Origin: Kuschelorhynchus macadamiae
Lineage: Eukaryota > Arthropoda > Insecta > Coleoptera > Curculionidae
Assembly (NCBI GenBank): GCA_030620095.1
Contig: JAUTXW010002479.1
Coordinates: 124,001 to 188,000, forward strand
Length of the DNA: 64,000 nt
Direction of reading: 5' to 3'
The stretch's first letter is position 1. Every line of letters starts with the position of its first letter. This document shows, piece by piece, positions 34,929-45,605 of the stretch. A model generated the notes under the pieces. It had not been told where the DNA came from and made no database searches. It saw only the letters and a list, made by a program, of their open reading frames with translations. The translations under genes and the position numbers were made by a program.

Positions 34929-35989
34929 ATGTCGAACTACACTATTCAACAACGTTTAAATTTATATGAGTGCTTCATTAGAAACAATAAGAGTCCCGCA
35001 CTAGCGTTAAGGGAGTATAGAAGACTGTATCCAAATAGCAGAATTCCAAGTAAGAAAATCTTCGTAAGAATTACACGAGATCTGGAAAATGGCGTTGTGA
35101 TAAACAATAAAAGACACCGGCCTAGGACAGTTCTTACAAAAGAAAATCAACTTGATGTTCTTTTATATTTGGAGGAAAGCAATGAAAATTCCCAAAGGGA
35201 TGCCGCACGGGACATACCGCATATTAGCCGAGCAAGTATTCAGAGAACACTTAATATCAACGATTACCATCCTTTCAAATTCACTCCGGTACAAGAGCTA
35301 TCCATAGCTGATTTTGACAACAGAGCTACTTTTTGCATGGATATGATGGACCGCCACTTTGATCAACCGGTTTTTGACAAAATTCTTTTCACTGACGAAG
35401 CAATTTTCAACACCGCGGGAATATTTAACCGAAAGAACTGCCACTACTAGTCAAGGCAAAATCAACATAAAATCAAAGCCATCAGAAAGCAGGGACATCA
35501 AAGTGTATATGTTTGGTGCGGAATAATAAAGGATCGAGTGATTGGGCCGGTTTTTTATGATAGGACTCTTAACGGACAGAGATACCAAAGTTTGTTGCAA
35601 AATGAAATACAACCTCTTATTAATGAATTACCGGATGAAATTAAAGATGGTCTTGTATTTCAACAAGACAGTGCGCCGTACCATACCGTAAGACCTGTAA
35701 TTGAATGGTTAAATGAAAGATTTCCAATGTGGATTGGCAGATTTGGGTCAATACCCTGGCCAGCTCGGAGTCCCGATTTAACTCCACTAGATTTTTTTTA
35801 TGGGGAAATATTAAAGACAAAGTGTATAAGAATAAAGTTAATAACGTAGACGATTTAAGGGGGAGAATAATGGAAGAGATCCATTTGATCAATGAGAGTG
35901 GAGCAGTTCGTAGGGCAATAAAAAAATTAGACATTATTTATACAACATGTATAGCACAGGGAGGTGGTTATATAGAAAATTTAATTTAA
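34929..35989 (+). pseudogene. mariner-type DDD transposase with two lesions
   Basis: The ATG at 34929 starts SNYTIQQRLNLYECFIRNN, a helix-turn-helix N-terminus like that of the intact transposase at 48505. SRASIQRTLNINDYHPFK ends the DNA-binding half. Catalytic blocks are KILFTDEAIF (first Asp), QQDSAPYHTV (second Asp) and ARSPDLTPLDFF (third Asp). Forty residues lie between the second and third Asp, against 41 in the 48.5-kb protein. Lesion 1 is an in-frame TAG at 35448-35450 where relatives have Trp. Lesion 2 is a run of eight T at 35792-35799 where nine would keep DFFLWG in frame; the C-terminus then continues as NIKDKVYKNKVNNVDD to 35989. The protein would have about 350 residues. Terminal repeats were not found. 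Confidence 0.85.
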
Positions 35990-36131
35990 GTAATGTTTAT
36001 TTTTTTGTCTTTGTTCTTGTTATGTCATGTTTAATAGTTTATGTTATGTTTAGTAAAAATTGTTTAATATTAAAATTGATTCCTGAAGAAAATCCCCAAA
36101 ACTCGGGAACCGTGACTTGTAAACCTATGTT

Positions 36132-36546
36132 ATAATATATCGTTGAAATCGTCTTTCGATGCTCTATTTAAATCCGTTATAAAATATAGGGGGTTGTATT
36201 TAAAAATCTTGAGAAAACTGATGCTACGCAAAACGTGACAACACTGTAACATTTTTTTTTCAATTTCAATATATTTACCTACACGTCCAATAAAGCATAA
36301 AATTATGTTTTTTCCTGCATAAAAATGAAACAAAAAAGTTGATAAATACCAGAGATACAACAAGTTGAAAGTATGTCAAAAATTGAAGATGAACGTAAAT
36401 ATCTCCGAAATGGTGTCCCTAGACCCATCTTATAATACATCGTTGAAATCGTCTCTAAGAGAGCTATTCAAATCCATAATAATATACAGGGTGTTCCATT
36501 TAAAATAACAAAGTTGACATCTGTCAACGCAAAATGACACACCCTG
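36132..36546. repeat. direct repeat pair carrying a 60-bp mini-element
   Basis: 36132-36205 and 36430-36507 are direct copies, sharing TATAATA-ATCGTTGAAATCGTC and a TTCAAATCC-like block. The second ends in a near-palindromic unit at 36487-36546, CAGGGTGTTCC to ACACCCTG, flanked by TA on both sides. The first contains a decayed version (36190-36248). The unit looks like a minimal Tc1/mariner-type MITE. Another CCACCCTGTA end lies at 36663-36672. Confidence 0.6.
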
Positions 36547-36679
36547 TATATATAAAAATACAATATTTAAAAAATTTAGATAAACCCAAGAAACTTTTGT
36601 ATAAAACTTTTTTCCCTATCTCGTACAGATTATGAGATAAGGTAGTGGGTCATCTTATGTGGGCCACCCTGTACAGTGC

Positions 36680-38299
36680 TTAAATCGGAATTAAAAAGGA
36701 GTAAATTTTAAAGCCAAAATTTTTTATTTTTAATGTAAGAATATAACTTGTATTCCTTTACCACTAAACAAATATTTAGCTAACTTATTTTGTTTTGTGT
36801 AAAAGTGTACTTGTAACCTAACCCAATAAATAAATCAAACGTATCAGAAATTTAAGAGCTGAATATTTGTCGACAAGATGTACAATAAACGATTATGTTT
36901 TTAAACTAAATCTACCAATAATATAACAATTCCAGACATCTGCAAAAATATAAATAACATGATTGTCACAGGATTATTCTTTTAAAAGAATTTTGAAATA
37001 TATACGTAAATGTTCGAGTATAACCTTCTGACATGAATAAATCTTAACATGTTTTTTATCTTTCTACGCCATATTTTCCGATGACATGAAGAAATCTAAT
37101 TATTAATCCCTACGTTAAAAAAAAGTCGCAACTGATGGAGAAATAATTAGATTTCACTTCCAATTTAAAAAAAATTCGCACTCGAGCAAAGAAAAAATGT
37201 CTAAAAGTGAAACGCGGAACAAGTCGTATTTAATTTTTGCTCGTAATATAATTTTAGACATCCAAAAATTTTCATTGTGTGGCAGTAAAAGGAACAGTGA
37301 TCTTAAGATTTAATAATAATTATATACTGACATTCGTCTTTATGAAAGTATATAAAATCTTGAAGTTTTTTCAATTTCAACACCTACACCGAAAAATTTC
37401 AGAGTATTAAATTTCTGCGATTATTCAGACAATAATTGAATTTAGGACAAGAGGTCGAGTTGCTGCTGGATTATCGAACGGCCATTCGAATATTGGATGA
37501 CCGGTATCTAAATTTGGGCTATATGGATAGCCTTGTTTGTTACCCATACAGTGTGTCCAGGTTTCGATTAATTGGATGTCGCTTATTATTAATCACAGAA
37601 AGAAGGCTAATTTAGGAAATATTTAGCGAATTTAATACAGAAAACTGTGCTTTATTTCTTTTAATAGGTTAAAAAGAAATATATGTACTAATTGAGATTA
37701 CATTGTAAGAGTATGACGTACTCTAAATTATTTCTATAAATAAAACAATAATATAGCACAAAAATTAGGTGAGAAAAGTATAAACGTAAAAAATATAAAC
37801 AATTAATAATCTAATAATTTTACTTTTCAAATGTCCCTATAATTATTTGCCTCCTCTGGTAATTTGTTAGGATTCCTATTATTTATCTGCATAATATATT
37901 TATATTAGTTCAAAGCCCCCTTGTCTCCTTTTAAAATGCCTAAGTTATCAAGGGATCGAGCTCGTATACTTTGTTTCTAACATGTCATAAGAAAAAGTCG
38001 AATGGAGTGACAGTTGGTCATATTGCCGATTATGAGAAAGAGCCATTATTTAAAATTATACCTCCAAAAGTTTCCCTATGTAAATTTAGACATTTATGTG
38101 GTTCCCAACAGTTCTTACAGAAAATGATAAGATATGTTGAGCTTTTTTCAAAATAGAGTTTAAAAAAATTCAATAAATTGGATAAATCTATGTTTGCCTA
38201 TATTTCTATTTCCTAAAATACTATACATGTTACAATTACGTACATTCAGAAAGTGGAAGTCAAATATCCTGTACAAAAATAGTCCTAATGATTTTTTTT
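36680..38299. other. non-coding AT-rich stretch
   Basis: A 61-codon frame at 37971-38156 is not recognisable. CATACAGTGTGTCC at 37547-37560 resembles a mariner-type end without a partner. Confidence 0.4.
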
Positions 38300-38790
38300 A
38301 AATATAATAATGAATGTCTTTTATTCCTCTCATATACATAAATACAAATGGAGACATACAAAAGATGGCGACATGTAGCCTATGGCTACTCTATCTAACC
38401 ATCTTACCTGAAGTAATCCTAATCATAAAATAAGTATACAATATTTATAATTACTACATTCATTGTAACCAATAACAACTAAAAGTAAAAGAAAAAAATA
38501 CATACATTTTACGGTACATATAATAGCCTATATGTGTAAACTATAGAAATTCTCACTGTTCATTGTCTGATAAGAAAATTAAAAAATTGTGAGAGAGAAA
38601 AAAATAAGAAGAGAAATAAAAATGCAAACAAGACGATGTCAGGAGAAAAGAAAAAACCTAAATATTTCGTTTATCGAAAATAATCTTTTTCACTTTCTCT
38701 TTAAAGGTTGTCACGGCGGAGAGGCCTCTTACTTCAAATGGCAGTGTGTTGTATATGTTGTATGCATTGTAACTAAATGAGCCCTGAAAT
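38300..38790 (-). mobile_element. LINE 3' end, ORF2 tail and 3' UTR
   Basis: The minus strand from 38790 reads GSFSYNAYNIYNTLPFEVRG and then LSAVTTFKEKVKKIIFDKRN, ending in TAG at 38658-38660. This matches the C-terminal tail of CR1/L2/RTE-type LINE ORF2 proteins, which end with a SY-x-x-LWNSLP block, then FK-x-x-LK. The remaining 350 bases would be 3' UTR ending in an A/T-rich tail near 38300. The upstream part is too decayed to follow past about 38900. Confidence 0.65.
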
Positions 38791-38899
38791 TAATGATGAA
38801 AAATATGATAATTTCTAAGATACTTCGATCGGAATCAATAGTTAATTTTCTGCTGTCAGGTAAAAAATATGAAAATTTGTAAAAATTCTCTCAAAAATT

Positions 38900-39584
38900 A
38901 TTGTTTTTCAACGTTTAAGACTAAATCCAGAGCAACAATATATGATAATTAGTTTTATCTGAAGTTGCTTTCGTCGTGATCCATTTTCATTCAATTTATA
39001 TTTAATTAATTTCTTTTCTTCCACGTACTCAAAAGACAACGCTTAGTACAATGATTTTCTAAATATCGCGAATTCCTCTTTAATTTCATATATAAAATAC
39101 CTAGAATAAAAAAAAGTCTCAGAAATTTCGAAAATGGGAACACTTTCAAGAAAAATGAAAAACCCAATTAAAAGGAGATACTTTAATCTTTGCAGTGGTT
39201 CCAAACATTAAGCGATATCACAAATTCTGGTGTTTTCACTCGTTTATTTATCCGGAGAATATCCAGGAAAATATTAATGACTAATGGTATTTATTTACCA
39301 CAAAAACAAAAGTCAGAGTCAATGCAATACTATTATGGTTTCAGGCCTTCAAAGCAAGATAATATCGTACAGACCAAGTTAATAAACTATAAATATGAAG
39401 ACGATTAAATAATAAAACCCTAAGAATATTAGACAAGAAAATGTTAAAACATTTTTTTTTTTTCGTATTTTTAAAATTGTACACTGTCACAGATTTTAGC
39501 CATGAATTTCCCCTTTTAAATTCAATTTTTACATTTACTAGTTCAAGTAGCGAAAATTAAAAAAAAATGAATCATAGATACATT
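38900..39584. other. non-coding stretch
   Basis: Short frames only; no recognisable protein. Confidence 0.4.
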
Positions 39585-39634
39585 AAGAAATCATGGTTCT
39601 TGGGATTAGACCGTGTCAAAATGGAATCACTTTC

Positions 39635-39674
39635 TGACGTTTCGCCTTCGATTGCACGAGGCATCTTCAGGGAT
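39635..39674 (-). promoter_or_regulatory. hammerhead-like terminal motif
   Basis: Minus strand: CCTGAAGATGCC, a loop, then GGCGAAACGTC. CTGAAGA fits the CUGANGA box, GCC/GGC can pair, and GAAAC plus GTC follow. A single U between box and stem departs from the standard hammerhead. Confidence 0.5.
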
Positions 39675-39853
39675 CTTCACTTCATGAGATCTGAACACTG
39701 AATGAGCTCGGAGAGACTCAGGCTGGCTAGTTATAGTTGACCTGTGTTTACCGAAGAGTGACTCGGTGTAACGATCGGTTTCCACGTATGATGCAGACTG
39801 AAGCCTGTATTTCTATCAAAATTATTAGGATGCTTATAAATTTCAATAGATTC

Positions 39854-41804
39854 TCAAATTTTGCATTTATAGAATCCTGAAACCGATGCAAGAGCTTTGG
39901 TTTCTTTTACATTTATGACATGTCCAGTAGAATATTGGTGTCCAGACACAGCAGATTGTACAATTTGTTTCTTTCTGATACATCGTTCATGTTCCTTAAG
40001 CCTGGTCGATATGGATCGTCCAGTTTCTCCAATATAGACATCACCACAGGAACAAGGAATTGCATATACTCTTTTCGTTTGAAAAGGAATAATATCTTTT
40101 GGCGATCGCAAATATTGTCCAATTTTCTTGTGTGTGTTGAAGATTGTACATACGTTGGACCGGCGAAGTAACCTTGCAATCTTGTCTGTGGTTCCGTGTA
40201 TAAAAGGAAGAACTACATTTCCTATCGGTAATTCCTTATTGGTATCGTTTCGTGGAGTAGGATTCCCTCTTAAAGCTTGAGTTAGTTTCTCTGTTTCCGA
40301 TTGTAAAGAATTTTGGTCACAAATCGCGAGGGATCTGTAAACTAACGAATTAATAACTGATTGCTTTTGTGCTGGATGATGATGGGAATTTGCATTTAAG
40401 TACCTGTTCGTATGCGTTGGTTTTCTATATACAGAGTACCCTAAAGAACCGTCCCCTTTCCTTTGTACAAAAACATCTAGAAAGGGAATCGTGCCTTCTG
40501 ATTCGATTTCCATAGTAAATTTTATATAAGCATGTTGTTGATTCAGATGATCAAGAAACCCAGGGAGGTTTTCTGGACCATGAGGCCATATTACAAAAGT
40601 ATCGTCTACATATCTGAACCATGATTTTGGTTTTAGTGGAGACGACTCTAAGGATTCCTCCTCAAAAACTTCGATGAAGATATTGGCTACGACTGGTGAC
40701 AGCGGAGAGCCCATGGCTGCTCCTGAGGTTTGCTCATAGAAATTCCTTGAAAGACAAAATACGTTGATGTAAGACATGCTTCAATTAGATCTAATAGTGA
40801 GTTGTCAATACTATTATGGTGAAATAAGTCTGATATTATGGAAATTCAATCATTTATAGGCACATTCGTATACAGCGATTCTACATCGAAACTTACTAAG
40901 ATCTTTGGGATCTAATTGGATTGATTTAACTTTTTCTACAAAATGCGTAGAGTTTCAAATATATCACTGTGTATTTGCTGTAAAATTACTAAGAATATTT
41001 GAAAGATATTTACCAATTTTTATAAGTAGGAGATCCTATTGCACTGACGATAGGTCGAAGTGGTACATTAACCTTGTGTATTTTAGGTAGTCCGTAGAAC
41101 CGCGGGATCCTTGAGCTGCTTGGCCTTAACATCTTCTTCTCCTCTGCTGGTAGGTTGGATGCGTTTATAAAGTTGGTTATCCGTCTTTCAATTTTCTTGG
41201 TCAGGTCTGCTTGGATCACTCTTTAGATGTTGTCGTCCAAAAGTAGTTGTATTTTCTTCACGTAATCTGTTTTGTCCATGACGACAGTGGCATTTCGCTT
41301 GTCCGCTGGAAGGATCAAAATATCTGTATTGTTGTTTAATGTTTTTATCGCCGTTCTTTCAGCAGCTGATAGATTCGACTTAGGCGGGTTAGAATTTTTG
41401 ATGATCTTCTCTGTTTCGTACCTTATTGTGTCGTCTTCTTCTGCTGGAAGTTTTCTAATTGTTGCTTCAACGGGTGACACTATGTCTTCTACGGGTATGT
41501 CGTTTGGTGTAATGGCTAAGTTTTGACCTTTACAGAGGACGGATTGTTCTGCTTCAGTAAGGATTTTGAAAGATAAATTTATAACGGTGTCTTTGGCTGT
41601 CCAGCAGTCCTTCGAACTTCTTCTTTGCTTAATGGTAACCGCTTGATGTATCCTTTCTGCTTACGCATTAATAATTTTATCGAGAAATCTAAATGTTTGA
41701 TATTCAAGTATAAAACCTAATTTTAAATAAATATTTAATAACTTACGAGCGTTTATATCCAAATCACGTCGAGTAGCTTTTATTCTTTGTCTTACCAATG
41801 CCAT
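39854..41804 (-). pseudogene. Penelope-like reverse transcriptase and GIY-YIG polyprotein, nearly full-length
   Basis: From 41804: MALVRQRIKATRRDLDINAR, then [76 protein letters not shown], and the 307-codon block at 39854-40777. That block holds SGAAMGSPLSPVVANIF (RT motif B), WFRYVDDTFVIW (motif C with the YVDD pair), GTIPFLDVFVQRK and YRKPTHTNRYLNA. The nuclease follows: RVYAIPCSCGDVYIGETG, RSISTRLKEHERCIRKKQ and SGHQYSTGHV. Frame breaks occur near 41665, 41222 and 40780-41010, where RT motif A is decayed. The RT and GIY-YIG parts together would copy and insert the element. Stops disable the protein, but the C-terminal 307 codons are clean. Confidence 0.88.
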
Positions 41805-42232
41805 ACTACGGAAAGAGTATATGCAATTCCTTGTTTCTGTGGTGATGTCTATATTGGAGAAACTGGACGGTCTATATCGACTAGGCTTAAGGAACATGAG
41901 CGATGTATCAGAAAGAAACAAATTGTACAATCTGCTGTATCTGAATCTATAAACGCAAAGTTAGAATTGAAATTTATAAGCATCCTAAAAATTTTAATAG
42001 AAATACGGGTTTGAGCCTGCATCATACGTGGAAACTGATCGTTACACCGAGTCACGCTTTGGTAAACACAGGTCAACTTTAAATAGCCGGCCTGGGTCTC
42101 TCCGAGCTCATTCAGTGTTCCGATCTCGTGAAGTGGAGATCCCTGAAGATGCCTCATGCAATCGAAGGCGAAACGTCGGAAAGTGATTTCATTTTGACAC
42201 GGTCTAATCTCAAGAATCATGGTTTCGTGAAA
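41805..42232 (+). mobile_element. inverted Penelope-like 3' fragment with GIY-YIG domain
   Basis: On the plus strand, RVYAIPCFCGDVYIGETGRS and the following ISTRLKEHERCIRKKQIVQS repeat the nuclease of the neighbour. The frame then jumps past the SGHQYSTGH block to SILKILIEIRV. The 3' terminal region (42005-42232) follows, with the motif CCCTGAAGATGCC, then GGCGAAACGTC at 42141-42177. It abuts the start codon of the main copy, head against nuclease start. Confidence 0.85.
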
Positions 42233-42423
42233 GCTTCCGTTCTATGTTAGATACATTAATGGTAATTAAAACAATCCAATTCGTTCTACTTTTTGTCATA
42301 ATAATAATAATAACCGAGAATTCAATGGACGACATCGAAATGTAGACAGATTGTATGTCGGGAGTGGTTGTATAGACATGTAACATAGAACGGAAGCTTT
42401 CACGACTTTGGTTAACTGAGAAA

Positions 42424-42612
42424 ACATGGTTCTTGGGATTAGACCATGTCAATTTTGAATTACTATGCGACGTTTCGCCTTCGACTGAATCTTTACTCCA
42501 CGAGATCTGAATACTTCATTCATTGTTTAGATCTCGTGGAGTAAAGATTCCTGATGATGTCTCGTGCAATTGAATAGTAATTCCTAATTGACATGATCTA
42601 ATCCCAAAAATG
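42424..42612. repeat. palindrome of two Penelope-like 3' termini
   Basis: 42424-42520 reads CATGGTTCTTGGGATTAGAC, GCGACGTTTCGCCTTCGA and TTTACTCCACGAGATCTGAA. 42525-42612 reads TTAGATCTCGTGGAGTAAAG, CCTGATGATGTCTCGTGCAA and GACATGATCTAATCCCAA, its inverse. No coding sequence remains. The motif is kept on the left arm; GAAAC is lost on the right arm. Confidence 0.8.
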
Positions 42613-42875
42613 TATAATTATAATAATTTATGTAATACATTTATATACAAAATAAATGTAATAAAATTAACGTAATTTTTAATAAAAATAATTCCGTTAC
42701 ACTGGAAGAACAGGGTCACGAAAAATGATTTTGGTGTAAGATTTTTTTAATTTTCACAAGTCAAATCGAAATAAGGTTAAAAAAATCGGAACTGTCCAAA
42801 TTATAAACAAGAGGGTATATTATTATTTTTTTATTTTTCTGTTGGAAAAACTGATTAGGTTCGAATGAAAACATG

Positions 42876-44240
42876 TTATTATTACTATATTTACGACTTG
42901 TACTTACCTAAATGTGACTAGGATTTCACTGTATTTCAAAAATAATTATTATCCTAAAGAAAGTATTTTAACTACAATTTGTGAAGAAATTTTGTATTTC
43001 ATTTCTATGTAATATCAGTTTTTTTTATTTTTGGGGCAACTTATAAATTTATGATTCTATTGTAAATTCAAGTAACTAAATTAAGTTTCACAATTGGCAT
43101 GTATTTGACACACAAATATATGCCAGCTTATTTATTTATGTCAAATGGTCAAAGTTTTTTCTACTAACTGTAATAATATTAAAATAACGATCATGTAGTC
43201 TGAATAATAGAAATAATATATTCCGTTTTTAAAGGAATTCGTATAAAACGATTTTTAAACCGTTGCAATTTGTTTCATCTTAGTAGCTGCATTTTTCAAA
43301 TTTGTTATTAGCGTTGTGAAACAACAAATAATAAAAATAACAGGACATATTAAAGTGTATCTCATCAAAGTTTATCTCTAGTTAGGTGCAGAAGATCACA
43401 AGAGCTTATTCCAAAATTTACGAGAGAGTACTAAATCGCGTGCTTAACCACCATCACTTGCTTAACACTAATACGAAACTTAGAGGACGTTGTCTCAATT
43501 ATCTCAATTAATATACAGAGTGTCTGGTACAATAAAAGTTACGTCATTATTATTAATGTCCGATCCATTTTTTGTATTCAGTTATCAGAGTCCGTAGATA
43601 CCTTGTTGTAATAATGTTATCAACTCAAGAAAAAAATAAGCCTAACATATTATTTTTTCCTCTAATTATTAACATATTTACGGCATGTACTTGCCTTAAG
43701 TGCAATTAGGATTTCATTGTGTTTCAAAAATAGTTATCATCCTAAAGAAATTATTTTAATTAGAGTTTGTGAACAAATTTCATATTTAATTTGTATGCAG
43801 TAGCAGTTTTGTTATTTTTGGGGCAACTTTTAAATTTTTTATTTCATTATTAATTCAAGTTAATAAATTAAGTTTCACAATTGGCATGTCTATGATACAC
43901 AAAACGCTAATTAAGAAGATTTCAGACTCGTTAGATTAATGAATTTAAATTTAAAGAAAATACAATTTTTTTTTGCAAAAACAAATTTTTTGTTATATAG
44001 TCGCTAAGCAAAAGCAATAAAAATAAATAAAGTGTTATACATAATAAATAAACGAACGAGCTGACTATTTATATCAAATTGTCAAATTTGCTTCTAGTAG
44101 CCATAATAATATTAAAATAACGTGTATACTGAATAATAAAATAATATTATGTTCAGTTTTTAAGGAATTTGTATATAACGATTTCTCAAAGCATGAAATT
44201 TGTTTCAAGTTAGTAGTAGCATTTTTCAAATTTATTTTCG
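42876..44240. repeat. diverged direct duplication of non-coding DNA
   Basis: 42876-43310 and 43666-44240 match in the same orientation. Shared blocks are TTTTTGGGGCAACTT, AAATTAAGTTTCACAATTGG, AATAATATTAAAATAACG and TAGCATTTTTCAAATTT or close variants. The second copy carries about 100 extra bases near 43915-44060. No gene lies in either. Confidence 0.75.
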
Positions 44241-45490
44241 AAATACATTGTTATGATAATAATAAATTTTTGTTTTAAATTGCACAAAATGAAAACTAAA
44301 CAAAATTAATTTTACATCTTGAAAGTCGAACCATTCCAAGTTTATTCAAAGTTTACTAAAGTAATTGATTGTGACAAAAACATGTCATTTATTTTTACTG
44401 AAATTAAGATAAAATTTACATTCCGTAGTTAGAGTTACTATTACCTCAAATATTTTGCAATTATGTATAATATGTCATACTAAGTTCTAACGACTAATAT
44501 ACTACTAGCATCTAAAATTGAAATAAATTAAGTTTGGAGGATTTGTATTAAGTTATTACCAAATAATTATATGCATATATAGACGGTGTTGTAATGGAAT
44601 TTACCGATTTTTTGTTGTTGTTTGCCTCCAATGAACCGTCTATCCATATTTCCCATATAAGGGTACGTATATATATTCAACAAGAATTTATTCCTCGTTT
44701 GAATCTCACATCACTTTTTTAAATAACCGAATCGCATCGACAAACTAACAACTGACGCGCTGCAGTCGCTATAATAGAATATTTGAAAAATCAAAAGTTG
44801 TATTTATCCCGTAAACGTTCGTCAACAAAATCAGTACAGTGTTGGATTATAACGTAAATTCCGGTGTTATAAGTCACGTTATAAAGATTTGTTACGTAAT
44901 TGCAATTTTAAGAGTTTGCAATTACGACCCGTAGGATAGCTTGTACGGTGGTTCGGCTTTGGGGGAGTTCAAAACTTTTCAATCCGTTTTATTTAGTGTA
45001 TGAAGAAGGAAAGTCAAAAAATATATATAAAATGGAAGGGCGCAAACACATGTAAAAAAAGAGAATCTAAATTACGTCCTTCATACACCCTTTACCCGTG
45101 TATTAGTAAAAATGCTAGACAAACAGTAAAACACGATATACAATTATTATTTCCATTTATTTCAAATTAAACTTGTGAATATTTGCCAGTGTTTAAAGGA
45201 AATGTAAGAACGTGATATAAATTATATTTATAGATAGAAATAAGTATAAGAATTCGAAAATGAAATTTAAAAATAAAAGGTACGACGAATTTATAAATTT
45301 AAGTTAAAGATCTCACCAAGTAGGTAGCAGGTAAGCAGGAGGTGATAACTCAAACTTGGGCCTGGTTGTTGGGCTGCATACTTGAGGCCAAATACTTCAA
45401 AAAAGTTCTTAATGTGAAAACTATTGGGTTCAAAACTACCACAAAAGTGAAATATAGGCTTTCACATTTCAATGAAAATGTAATAGTGAT
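44241..45490. other. non-coding stretch
   Basis: A less AT-rich pocket at 44690-44950 contains ATCAGTACAGT, which could be an initiator, but I found no exon after it. Nothing else recognised. Confidence 0.35.
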
Positions 45491-45605
45491 AAAATGCAAA
45501 GTTGTAAAATGCAAAGCGGTAAAATGCAAGGTGTTAAAATGCAAGGTGGTAAAATGCAAGGTGGTAAAATGCAAAGTGGTAAAATGCAAGGTCGTAAAAT
45601 GATCG
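45491..45605. repeat. 15-bp minisatellite, seven units
   Basis: AAAATGCAAGGTGGT is repeated seven times with one or two changes per unit, followed by a partial unit. The unit length is a multiple of three, so all frames stay open; the resulting KCKVV-type frame is a by-product. Confidence 0.9.

Larger units (their letters stand above)
39585..41804 (-). mobile_element. Penelope-like element, main copy
   Basis: It runs from the putative start codon at 41804 to a 3' terminal region at 39585-39853. That terminal region holds the shared ends ATCATGGTTCTTGGGATTAG and CTGACGTTTCGCCTTCGA. The terminal region also occurs inverted at 42005-42232 and, diverged, at 60600-60745. Confidence 0.85.

Noticed and set aside
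44690..44950. Possible promoter or 5' leader
   Set aside because: Only a weak initiator-like word and better base composition; no exon follows.
45342..45602. Frame with repeated Lys-Cys-Lys-Val-Val
   Set aside because: It is the translation of a 15-bp minisatellite; the unit length being a multiple of three keeps it open.
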